A program made the translations under genes and the position numbers. Positions 25,208 to 34,014 of a DNA stretch of 64,000 bases are shown here, in pieces. Within the stretch, counting starts at the first letter, position 1; each line of letters opens with the position of its first letter. The notes under the pieces were generated by a model. That model did no database searches, was not told the origin of the DNA, and saw only the letters and a program-made list of their open reading frames with translations. The stretch comes from Myxococcus stipitatus DSM 14675 (lineage in GTDB: Bacteria > Myxococcota > Myxococcia > Myxococcales > Myxococcaceae): contig NC_020126.1 in assembly GCF_000331735.1 (NCBI RefSeq), positions 8,869,501-8,933,500 of the forward strand, written 5' to 3'.

Positions 25208-26278
25208 ATGACCCGTGGCCTGGAGATTCTCTCCGTGGGGATGGTGACGCCTGTGGGGTTGACGGCACCGACCACAGCCGCAGCGATTCGTGCAGGCATC
25301 TCGCGCGTGCGGGAGACGCCCTTCGTGGACCTTCGGTTCCAACCTCATCCAGGTGCCTTCGTCGACACCGCCTGCCTCCCGGAGCTCCACCAAGTGGACA
25401 GCAGGCTCGGATTCCGAGAGGCGCGGATGTTGCGACTCGCGGCCCCGGCGCTCCGCGAGGCGGCTCGACACCTGGAGGAACCTCCCATCCTTCTCCTCGC
25501 GATGCCCGAGGAACTCCGTCCGGAGGAGGTTGCCCCAACCCGTTTCCTGGAGGCATTGTCGCGCAGTGCCGATGTGCCATTGGACCTGAGCCGAAGCCGG
25601 TGCGTTGCACAAGGGCGCGCCGCGGGGCTGGTGGCGCTGGCGGAGGCCTTCCAACTCATCCAGATGCACCGTGCCACGGACATTCTCGTGGGCGGCGTGG
25701 ATACCTTCATGGTCCCCGAGCTGCTGGCCACTCTCGAACTGGAGGCACGTCTGCGCGGTGCGGGTCCATCCGATGGCTTCATCCCCGGAGAAGGAGCGTG
25801 CTTCCTATGGCTTGGCGCAACGGGGAGAGGGCGGCGCTCTCGGATTCAACCGGTTGCGACCATCGAAGGAGTGGGCACGGGACACGAGCCAGGACACCGC
25901 TACAGCCAAGAGCCCTATCGAGGAGAAGGGCTTGCCGAGTCCTTCCTGTCTCTCTTCGCGTCCAGGCCTGTCTCTGCGCCTCGTGTGCAATCCGTCTATA
26001 CGGGCCTCAATGGCGAGAGCTTCTGGGCCAAGGAGTGGGGCGTGGCCTGCTTGAGGTCCAGGGACCACTTTTCCGACGACCTGCGGACCCATCACCCCGT
26101 GGAGAACATCGGAGACCCTGGAGCAGCACTCGGGCCTGTGATGCTCGGGCTGGCGGCTATCGGGCTCCAACGAGGGTACCTACCGGGTCCCTGCCTTGTA
26201 TGGTGTTCCTCGGACCGCGAGGAGCGAGGCGCTGCGCTGCTGTGCGCGCAGGAAGGAGAGACACGTGGAGATAGGTGA
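25208..26278 (+). CDS. Beta-ketoacyl synthase-like (thiolase-fold) protein, probably inactive
   Basis: A 356-residue protein with the ketosynthase fold pattern: the start G-M-V-T-P-V-G-L, the nucleophile-elbow helix (A-A-G-L-V-A-L-A-E-A-F-Q-L-I), the strand D-I-L-V-G-G-V-D-T, the segment G-F-I-P-G-E-G-A-C-F-L and a C-terminal I-G-D-P-G-A-A-L-G. By eye the catalytic Cys position is Arg137, the His of the I-G-H-x-x-G-A-x-G motif is Asp303, and the first His motif is absent near residue 265. It is therefore unlikely to condense acyl chains. It starts 8 bases after the DUF2169 gene and overlaps the toxin gene by 14 bases, pointing to a structural or chaperone role in effector handling (inference). 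Confidence 0.8.
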   Translation: MTRGLEILSVGMVTPVGLTAPTTAAAIRAGISRVRETPFVDLRFQPHPGAFVDTACLPELHQVDSRLGFREARMLRLAAPALREAARHLEEPPILLLAMPEELRPEEVAPTRFLEALSRSADVPLDLSRSRCVAQGRAAGLVALAEAFQLIQMHRATDILVGGVDTFMVPELLATLELEARLRGAGPSDGFIPGEGACFLWLGATGRGRRSRIQPVATIEGVGTGHEPGHRYSQEPYRGEGLAESFLSLFASRPVSAPRVQSVYTGLNGESFWAKEWGVACLRSRDHFSDDLRTHHPVENIGDPGAALGPVMLGLAAIGLQRGYLPGPCLVWCSSDREERGAALLCAQEGETRGDR

Positions 26279-27179
26279 GAGCGTCGTGGTCCCACCGGGC
26301 CCAGGAGATGGGCACCCGGAGGGGTGTCTGTTCTGCAAGGAATCTCCACGCGAACTGAAGAACTACAAGACCAAGCACGGAGAGCTCAAGGACGAGGGGG
26401 TTCTCGAGAAGAGCCTCTGGAGCAAGGAGCCCCTGATTTCCAACGACAAGAAGGTGGGGCCACTCTATCCACTCTCGGGCGGTAACGATCAGACGACAGG
26501 ATGGACCGCCAAGCCGGGCGCGCTCGAGGAGTTCGAAGTGAACATGAGCGCGGCACCACACCACATCATCCCGGGCAACGCCGCGATGGCCCCCTCCAGC
26601 CTGGAGACCTGGACACGCGCCGACAAAGGGAAGATCAAGCAGGACATCGGCTACACCATCGACGGTGCGCTGAACGGCATCTTCCTTCCCCATCTCCCTG
26701 AGATCTACTGGACGAAACGCATCGAGCACCATGGCCGCAAGATCCCCATGGCCGAGTACTACGGCCAGAAGTGGCTGACCTTGAGCGAGGGCTCGAAGCA
26801 AAGCATCGGCTTTCTCATCATGCGCGAGACGTACCTGCAGATGCACTACACCGACCACAGCGCGCCATACGACGCGGGCTCACCACTCAGCTATGATGAC
26901 GAGACGAAAACCGCCTGCAACCGGCTGGGGGACCTCATGGAGAACTTCAGTCGGGCCTGTGAGCGCTCCAAGGATGCAGATGACGGGAAGCACTACCCAC
27001 CCTACGCCCTCGTCCACCGCATCAACCTGGCCTCGGAGCGATTCCGCTCGCGCATCACGGGACGGCCCGACTCATGGAAGTCCTGGGTCTCTCCGCTCGC
27101 CAGGAGCCTCACCCGCGCGGCGTTGACGGGTCAGGAGAGTCTCAACCAGAAACTGCTCATCTCTCGCAAGTACCGCTGA
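26265..27179 (+). CDS. AHH/HNH-type predicted nuclease toxin
   Basis: A 304-residue protein. Residues 97-104 (A-P-H-H-I-I-P-G-N) carry the double-His motif of the AHH branch of HNH/endonuclease-VII-like nucleases common in polymorphic toxins. A further conserved-looking His cluster (M-H-Y-T-D-H, about residues 194-199) could complete the site. Near the N-terminus is a C-x-x-C pair (C21, C24). No signal peptide. The GTG at 26265 follows GGAAGGAGAG and lies inside the end of the ketosynthase-like gene. The following Imm11 gene is the natural immunity partner. Nuclease activity is predicted only. Confidence 0.78.
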   Translation: MEIGESVVVPPGPGDGHPEGCLFCKESPRELKNYKTKHGELKDEGVLEKSLWSKEPLISNDKKVGPLYPLSGGNDQTTGWTAKPGALEEFEVNMSAAPHHIIPGNAAMAPSSLETWTRADKGKIKQDIGYTIDGALNGIFLPHLPEIYWTKRIEHHGRKIPMAEYYGQKWLTLSEGSKQSIGFLIMRETYLQMHYTDHSAPYDAGSPLSYDDETKTACNRLGDLMENFSRACERSKDADDGKHYPPYALVHRINLASERFRSRITGRPDSWKSWVSPLARSLTRAALTGQESLNQKLLISRKYR

Positions 27180-27215
27180 CCGCGAACAAAGCCATCACAA
27201 AGGACGCGCATCCCC

Positions 27216-27776
27216 ATGTATTACAGCTTGGACTACAAACTGGACTACGACGCGCTCGGATTCCAGATGGTGGCGCTGGGACCCACGCCAGCGCCAGAGG
27301 TGGCCTGGACGATGGGGATTCGCTACCCCAAGCCCTTGGCGGAGCCCATTGAGTGCCATCTGGATCCACGCAGTGGCCCGGTCATGCCGGATTGGATCGC
27401 CGGATTGACCCTCTTCTCCCAGCGCTTCGTCGACGTGCTCAAGAGCGCGGGAGTGCGCAACATGGACATCTACGACGCGGTGGTCATCGACCGCGAGCGG
27501 GACAAGCGGTACACGAACTACAAGGCAGTCAACATTATCGGGCGGGTGAGTTGCGCGGACCTGGAAAGGTCCGAGTACGTTCCGGACTACGAGGCGCCGC
27601 TGATGGAGTTCGAGAAGCTCGTCATCGACGAGGGCCGGACGATGGGAGTGCCCCTGTTCCGTCTGGCGGAGTCCGTAGGATTCATCCTCGTCTCCGAACA
27701 GGTCAAGCAAGCCATCGAGGCTGCGGGCCTCATGGGTGTCCGAGTGGTCTCTCTGGAGGATCCCTCGGCTTATTGA
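27216..27776 (+). CDS. Imm11-family immunity protein (DUF1629)
   Basis: A 186-residue protein with Imm11/DUF1629 traits: an N-terminal Y-Y-S-L-D-Y strand, a central F-S-Q-R-F-V-D-V-L-K-S-A-G segment, then Y-x-A-V-N-I-I-G-R-V-x-C-A-D-L and F-R-L-A-E, and a C-terminal I-E-A-A-G-L-M-G-V. Imm11 proteins sit beside polymorphic toxins and neutralise them in the producer cell. It begins 36 bases after the predicted nuclease, so the two form a toxin-immunity pair by position. Cytoplasmic; no signal peptide, which fits protection against a DNA- or RNA-cutting toxin. Confidence 0.85.
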   Translation: MYYSLDYKLDYDALGFQMVALGPTPAPEVAWTMGIRYPKPLAEPIECHLDPRSGPVMPDWIAGLTLFSQRFVDVLKSAGVRNMDIYDAVVIDRERDKRYTNYKAVNIIGRVSCADLERSEYVPDYEAPLMEFEKLVIDEGRTMGVPLFRLAESVGFILVSEQVKQAIEAAGLMGVRVVSLEDPSAY

Positions 27777-27800
27777 GCGGATGGATTGAGGAGGTGTTGC

Positions 27801-28184
27801 ATGGGTAGCAAGGTCTTCGCCAATGGCCGTGGTATCTCAACCGCGGATAGCGGGGGACAGAGCATCGTTTTTCCGGATGTCTGCAAAACGCCTTCCCCAG
27901 CGGGTCCGGTCCCCATTCCCTATCCGAACATCGGGCGCTCAGCCGACGCGGACAAAGGACCGAAGACAGTCACCGTCAATGGGAAGATGCCCATGGTGAA
28001 GGGGGCCCAATACAAGACATCCACGGGCGACGAGGCGGGAACAGCCGGTGGTGGCATCTTGAGCAGCTCCACCAAGGGCCCCTCCGAATTCATGATGTAC
28101 TCCTTCGACGTGAAGTTCGAAGGCAAGAACGTGTGCCGGTTGGGGGACCCGCTCTTCCACAACAAGAAGAACATCATGGGATGA
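27801..28184 (+). CDS. DUF4150 PAAR-like protein
   Basis: A 127-residue protein of the Tox-PAAR-like/DUF4150 family. Typical features are the start V-F-A-N-G-R-G-I, the P-D-V-C-K-T-P-S-P-A-G-P-V-P-I-P-Y-P-N motif at residues 29-47, and the end C-R-L-G-D-P-L-x-x-N-x-x-N. These small proteins cap the VgrG spike and carry effectors. The ATG at 27801 follows GAGGAGG with good spacing. It closes the cassette; a DUF2169 adaptor and a PAAR-like tip flanking a toxin is a known T6SS arrangement. No VgrG or T6SS structural gene is near. Confidence 0.92.
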   Translation: MGSKVFANGRGISTADSGGQSIVFPDVCKTPSPAGPVPIPYPNIGRSADADKGPKTVTVNGKMPMVKGAQYKTSTGDEAGTAGGGILSSSTKGPSEFMMYSFDVKFEGKNVCRLGDPLFHNKKNIMG

Positions 28185-28243
28185 GGGCCGCGCGGGCTTC
28201 GTGCAGCCACTCCCGAACGCGACCATGAGGCTCCACCACTGCG

Positions 28244-29173
28244 TCACGGCAGCGGAATCACTCGCAGCTCGATTCCCACCGTCACGCAGAGGGCACTGCC
28301 CATGAGACACAGTCCGCCGATGTCGGAGTGGCCAAGCTCATGCACCGCGAGGCACTGAGTCCCTTGGAGCGACCAGACGCGCACGGTGCCGTCGTAGCTC
28401 CCGGTACACAGGAGCCCTCGCTCCGCGCTGACCGCCACGTCGATGACCTCGTCCGAATGGCCGTGCCACTCCGCCACGACCTGGCCCGTGTGGCCATGGA
28501 ACATCCGAGTGACGAAGTCCCCGCCCCCGCCGAGCAGGTGCTCTCCATCGGGGTGCCACGCCAATGCCTGGATGCGATGAACCGGCCGGCTTCCCTGTCC
28601 CTGGGCGCGCTGTTCGTATCTCGCCGTCACCAGGGGCAACTGGAAGTCAGCGCGGACCTCGAGCGTGGGGCCATCCAGAATGACGATGGCGCCTCGCTGG
28701 CCACTGATGGCGACAAGGCTCTTCGTCGGATTCATGGAGAGCGCGTGAGGAACCATGTGCTCGAACATGCGCAAGGACGCGCCCGTCCACGCGTCCCAGA
28801 GCTGCACAGTGCTATCCCCGCTGATGGAGACGACCCGGTCCTCCGCCACGAAGGCCGCGGCCCTCACAGGCTCACCGTGCCCCACGAAGGTCTGAAGGCA
28901 CTTCCAGTCCTGCGAGTCCCAGACCGCGAACCCCCGAAGCCCGTGGGCCTCGAGCACCCTTCCGAGCACCGGCTCGCTCGCCAGCCGGAACATCGGAGGG
29001 CTGTGGATCGCCCTCGTCTCAAGCATCCCCGAGCGGCTACCCGTCCCGACATCCCAGAGGAAGATGCACGGGCCCGCATTCGCGGCCACATGCAGCCCAT
29101 CGGGCCAGGGACTCGGCGCACCGAGCGGACTGTCGGGTACGGCCGGCTTCGGGTGACGTGAAGGCACAGCCAC
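28244..29173 (-). CDS. WD40-repeat protein
   Basis: A 309-residue protein with at least five WD-type blades. Clear units are F-V-G-H-G-E-P-V-R-A-A-A-F with S-T-V-Q-L-W-D-A-W-T-G, then I-Q-A-L-A-W-H-P-D-G-E-H-L-L, and W-H-G-H-S-D-E-V-I-D-V-A-V with G-T-V-R-V-W-S. It should form one beta-propeller, a protein-binding scaffold. No signal peptide, no enzymatic domain. The longest frame starts at a GTG at 29173 with no ribosome site. Only 4 bases separate that GTG from the T-run of the tRNA terminator on the same strand, so the true start may be further in or the message leaderless. It converges on the PAAR-like gene. Confidence 0.8.
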   Translation of the reverse strand: MAVPSRHPKPAVPDSPLGAPSPWPDGLHVAANAGPCIFLWDVGTGSRSGMLETRAIHSPPMFRLASEPVLGRVLEAHGLRGFAVWDSQDWKCLQTFVGHGEPVRAAAFVAEDRVVSISGDSTVQLWDAWTGASLRMFEHMVPHALSMNPTKSLVAISGQRGAIVILDGPTLEVRADFQLPLVTARYEQRAQGQGSRPVHRIQALAWHPDGEHLLGGGGDFVTRMFHGHTGQVVAEWHGHSDEVIDVAVSAERGLLCTGSYDGTVRVWSLQGTQCLAVHELGHSDIGGLCLMGSALCVTVGIELRVIPLP

Positions 29174-29177
29174 CTGC

Positions 29178-29220
29178 GAAAAAAAGAAAGGCCCAGGAGT
29201 TCTTTCGAATCTCCTGGGCC
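29178..29220 (-). terminator. Rho-independent terminator of tRNA-Pro
   Basis: A perfect 10-bp stem (GGCCCAGGAG with CTCCTGGGCC, bases 29190-29199 and 29211-29220) is followed on the - strand by TTTCTTTTTTT. It starts 9 bases after the tRNA 3' end. This is the cleanest intrinsic terminator in the window. Confidence 0.92.
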
Positions 29221-29229
29221 TCTCTCAAT

Positions 29230-29306
29230 TGGTCGGGGAGACAGGATTTGAACCTGCGACCCCTTGGTCCCGAACCAAGTGCTCTACCAGGCTGAGCCAC
29301 TCCCCG
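29230..29306 (-). tRNA. tRNA-Pro (anticodon CGG)
   Basis: A 77-nt cloverleaf on the - strand. The acceptor stem CGGGGAG pairs with CTCCCCG, the anticodon stem CTTGG pairs with CCAAG around loop TTCGGGA, giving anticodon CGG (reads CCG, a major Pro codon in this GC-rich DNA). The T-arm loop TTCAAAT is normal and CCA is encoded. Its own promoter and terminator flank it, so it is a single-gene unit. Confidence 0.97.
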
Positions 29307-29357
29307 ATATGTCCGTCCGCCGGCGGGTACTCCTCGGGACCGGCGAAAGTGCGGGCG

Positions 29358-29386
29358 GTAGTACCGGAGCCTCGCGGCTGAGTCAA
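29358..29386 (-). promoter_or_regulatory. Probable tRNA-Pro promoter
   Basis: On the - strand TTGACT (5 of 6 to the -35 consensus) is followed after 17 bases by TACTAC (weak -10). Transcription would begin about 45 bases before the mature tRNA 5' end, a normal leader length. Confidence 0.5.
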
Positions 29387-29541
29387 CGTCCTTGGATCAC
29401 CTTTCTCTCCCCCCACCCCCTCCCCCACCCAGGGTCCGAAGAGACCCTCACCCGCCTCCTCGCCCTTCCAATTCTCCCTGACATTCCGGCACTTCCAGGT
29501 ATATTCGCCAGTCCCCTCCAAGGCCGTGAAGGCAGTTGGCC

Positions 29542-29940
29542 ATGCAGCACGAATCCACCATGCCCCCCGTCGTCCTCATCTCCGATGATGAACCTCTCGT
29601 CGTGTCGGCGCTCGCCCGTGAGGCGAAGCGCTCCGGCCTGACGTGCATCTCGGATACGACGTCGGAACGCGTGCTGGAGCTGGCGCGGATGCACCGCCCC
29701 GCCGTCATCATCCTGGACATCAACCAGCACCAGGATGGACGCGACCTCCTCGCCCAGCTCAAGCAGGACCCCGCCACCCGCGACTGCAAGGTCATCATCC
29801 TCAGCGGCGTCGAAGACCAGTTCACCCGCCACGTCTGCTTCGAGCTCGGCGCCGACGACTACGAGGTGAAGCCCTTCGACCCCACCTTCATGACCCGCGT
29901 CGCGCGGCTCGCCACCACCGTCTCCCGCACGCGCGCCTGA
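29542..29940 (+). CDS. Single-domain response regulator
   Basis: A 132-residue receiver protein with no output domain. The acidic pair follows the first strand (L-I-S-D-D-E), the phospho-acceptor Asp is in A-V-I-I-L-D-I-N, the Ser of the switch is in V-I-I-L-S-G, and the Lys is in Y-E-V-K-P-F-D. All key residues are present. It would relay phosphate or control a partner by binding. No cognate kinase is adjacent. The ATG at 29542 follows GAAGGCAG; a TTG 6 bases upstream is less likely. It converges on rpe with an 7-base gap. Confidence 0.9.
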   Translation: MQHESTMPPVVLISDDEPLVVSALAREAKRSGLTCISDTTSERVLELARMHRPAVIILDINQHQDGRDLLAQLKQDPATRDCKVIILSGVEDQFTRHVCFELGADDYEVKPFDPTFMTRVARLATTVSRTRA

Positions 29941-29947
29941 GCCCGTC

Positions 29948-30604
29948 TCACGTCCGCAGCGAACGAATCGCCGCCGCCCGGTCCTTCGCCCCGAAGACGT
30001 AGCTGCCCGCGACCAACACCGTCGCCCCCGCCGCCACCACCTGGCGCCCCGTCTCGGCGTTGATGCCCCCGTCCACCTCGATGTCCGTGTCCAACCCACG
30101 CGCGTCGAACATCGCCCGCAGCCTGCGCACCTTGTCCACCGTGGACTCGATGAAGCCCTGCCCCCCGAACCCCGGGTTCACGCTCATCAGCAACACCATG
30201 TCCACGTCCCCCAGCACCTCCTCGATGGCCGACAGCGACGTGCTCGGGTTCAACACCACCGACGCCTTCGCCCCCAGCTTCCGAATCGCCTGCAACGTCC
30301 GATGCAGATGCGGGCTCGCCTCCACGTGCACCGTCAGCACGTCCGCCCCCGCCTTCACGAACGCCTCCACGTACCGCTCCGGCTCCACAATCATCAGGTG
30401 CACGTCCAACGGCTTCGTCGCCACCCGCTTGATGGCTTCCACCACCACCGGCCCGATCGTGATGTTCGGCACAAACCTGCCGTCCATGACATCAACGTGA
30501 ATCAAGTCGGCCCCCGCGGCTTCGATGTCTCGGACCTCCTCGGCGAGGCGGCCAAAGTCAGCGGACAGGAGTGAGGGAGAGATTCGAACAGGGCGGCGTG
30601 TCAT
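29948..30604 (-). CDS. rpe: Ribulose-phosphate 3-epimerase
   Basis: A 218-residue TIM-barrel enzyme interconverting ribulose 5-phosphate and xylulose 5-phosphate in the pentose phosphate pathway. The family landmarks are all present: [22 protein letters not shown] (metal and proton-transfer Asp), [18 protein letters not shown] and E-V-D-G-G-I-N (second catalytic Asp). Length is typical. The ATG has a purine-rich upstream stretch (GAGGGAGAGATTCG encodes within the start region). It is divergent from the GAF/HD-GYP gene with 168 bases between. Confidence 0.97.
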   Translation of the reverse strand: MTRRPVRISPSLLSADFGRLAEEVRDIEAAGADLIHVDVMDGRFVPNITIGPVVVEAIKRVATKPLDVHLMIVEPERYVEAFVKAGADVLTVHVEASPHLHRTLQAIRKLGAKASVVLNPSTSLSAIEEVLGDVDMVLLMSVNPGFGGQGFIESTVDKVRRLRAMFDARGLDTDIEVDGGINAETGRQVVAAGATVLVAGSYVFGAKDRAAAIRSLRT

Positions 30605-30772
30605 GCGGCGCTACATAGCCGGTTCCCCGCTCGCTCGTACGAGTTGAATTCCTCGACGTCCTCTTGAAAGCAGAAAACCGAGTAGGTCGTGTCGCAAGGC
30701 AGTCACCTGGCTGGGCGTGTTACAACTTCGGGGCCCTGCACGGCCGCAGGTCCACCGCCCCGGAGCCGCCCG

Positions 30773-32284
30773 GTGCTCTCTCCTGTCTTTTCGCAGCCAC
30801 CGCCCGACCTCAACCGCCGTCTGGCGAAGCTCACGTCCATCCTGGACGTCGCCAAGGCCATGAGCGCCGAGCGGGACCTGGACCTCCTCCTCCCCCTCAT
30901 CCTCTTCGAGGCCACGAAGGTGGTGGAGGCGGACCGCTGCTCGCTCTTCATCCTGGACCGCGAGCGCAATGAGCTGTGGAGCAAGGTGGCCCAGGGCTCC
31001 AAGAACGAAATCCGCCTGCCCGTGGGCAGCGGCGTCGCGGGACAGGTCGCCCACACCGGCGCCATCATCAACATCCCCGACGCCTACGCGGACGCGCGCT
31101 TCAACCGCTCGTTCGACGTCTCCAGCGGCTACCAGACGAAGACCATCCTCTGCGTCCCCATGCGCGACGCCAACGGCGACGTGACGGGCGTCATCCAGGC
31201 CCTCAACAAGCTCGACGGACAGGGCTTCAACGCCGAGGACGAAGAGCTCCTCCTCGCCCTGGGCGCCCAGGCGGCGGGAGCCATCGAGAACGCCCTGCTC
31301 CACGAGGAGATCAACCGCCTCTTCGAGGGCTTCGTCTCCGCCTCCGTCGTCGCCATCGAGGCGCGGGACCCGACGACCGCGGGACACTCCGGCCGCGTCG
31401 CGGACCTCACGGTGTCGCTCGCGCAGACGCTGGAGCACCTGTCCTCCGGCCCCTATGCGCGCATCCGGTTCTCCTCGTCGGAGCTTCAGGAGCTGCGGTA
31501 CGCATCGCTCCTGCATGACTTCGGCAAGGTCGGCGTGCGCGAGCCCGTGCTCGTCAAGGCGGAGAAGCTCTACCCGCACGAGCTCGACGTGCTGCGCGCC
31601 CGCTTCCAGCTCGCCCGGAAGGACCTCCAGCTCCAGAGCTACCGCCGCCGCTACGAGGCCCTGAAGCGCCATGGCCCGGAGGCCGCATCCGACATCGACG
31701 CCGCGGAGGAGGCTCGGCTCGCGTCCGAGCTGAAGCACCTGCTCGAGGTGTTCGACTTCGTGCTCACCTGCAACCGCCCCACCGTGCTGGCCCAGGGCGG
31801 CTTCGAGCGCCTCGCCGAGCTGGGGACGCTGCGCTTCGACGACGCGGAGGGCCTTGCCCAGCCGCTGCTGCTGCCTCGTGAAATCCAGTCGCTCTCCATC
31901 CCTCGCGGCACCCTCTCCGCCGAGGAGCGCCGCGAAATCGAGAGCCACGTCGAGCACACCTATCGCTTCCTCACCCAGATTCCGTGGACGCGCGCCCTGC
32001 GCCGGGTGCCGGAAATCGCCTACGCGCACCACGAGAAGCTCGACGGCACGGGCTACCCCCGCGCCGAGCGCGAAATCCCCATCCAGTCACGGATGATGTC
32101 CATCGCGGACATCTACGACGCGCTCACCGCCAGCGACCGGCCCTACAAGAAGGCCGTGCCGCATACGCTCGCGCTCGACATCCTCAAGCGAGAGACGGAC
32201 TCCGGTCAGCTCGACGGCGACCTGTTCCGCATCTTCGTCGAGGCGGAGATTCCTCGCCGGGCCCTGGCCCAGCCGCCGAAGTAG
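30773..32284 (+). CDS. GAF-HD-GYP protein, predicted c-di-GMP phosphodiesterase
   Basis: About 503 residues. A GAF sensor domain (about 20-165: V-E-A-D-R-C-S-L-F-I-L-D, then V-G-S-G-V-A-G-Q-V-A) precedes an HD-GYP domain. Metal and catalytic motifs are present: H-S-G-R-V, L-L-H-D-F-G-K-V-G-V, A-H-H-E-K-L-D-G-T-G-Y-P and D-I-Y-D-A-L-T. Between the HD and the GYP halves lies an insertion of about 100 residues (about 290-395), helical and charged, absent from canonical HD-GYP proteins. The frame is open from a GTG at 30689, but an extended -10-like TGTTACAAC at 30718-30726 and GGAG before the GTG at 30773 favour the later start. HD-GYP proteins hydrolyse cyclic di-GMP. Confidence 0.88.
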   Translation: MLSPVFSQPPPDLNRRLAKLTSILDVAKAMSAERDLDLLLPLILFEATKVVEADRCSLFILDRERNELWSKVAQGSKNEIRLPVGSGVAGQVAHTGAIINIPDAYADARFNRSFDVSSGYQTKTILCVPMRDANGDVTGVIQALNKLDGQGFNAEDEELLLALGAQAAGAIENALLHEEINRLFEGFVSASVVAIEARDPTTAGHSGRVADLTVSLAQTLEHLSSGPYARIRFSSSELQELRYASLLHDFGKVGVREPVLVKAEKLYPHELDVLRARFQLARKDLQLQSYRRRYEALKRHGPEAASDIDAAEEARLASELKHLLEVFDFVLTCNRPTVLAQGGFERLAELGTLRFDDAEGLAQPLLLPREIQSLSIPRGTLSAEERREIESHVEHTYRFLTQIPWTRALRRVPEIAYAHHEKLDGTGYPRAEREIPIQSRMMSIADIYDALTASDRPYKKAVPHTLALDILKRETDSGQLDGDLFRIFVEAEIPRRALAQPPK

Positions 32285-32434
32285 CGGGCTCCGCGCTCGG
32301 CCCGGCGAAGAGGACAGCCACGAGGCTCGGGCACCTCTCTCGCTCATCGAGGCTCGCCTCAGCACCGCGCGGCCCTCGGGTCGAAACCTCGTCCCCGGGC
32401 CTGCGCCACGCGCTCAGGAACTCCCATCCGCCAA

Positions 32435-32463
32435 GGGGCGCGCCTCTCAACGAGGCCCGCCCC
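32435..32463. terminator. Hairpin between converging HD-GYP and pyruvate kinase genes
   Basis: A 12-bp stem with one mismatch and a 5-base loop (TCAAC) lies in the 195-base gap between two converging genes. There is no T-run on either side. It could stop transcription from both directions. Confidence 0.45.
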
Positions 32464-32479
32464 CCGAGCCACACCTCAC

Positions 32480-33913
<1,434 letters not shown>

Positions 33914-34014
33914 ATGGCTCGTGAGGATGGGTGGCCCTCACGGAGGCGTCAAGCACGCACCACGGGTGGCTCCGCTCGGTAAAACGGTAAATGAGCCAGC
34001 GAGCGGAGAAGCCA

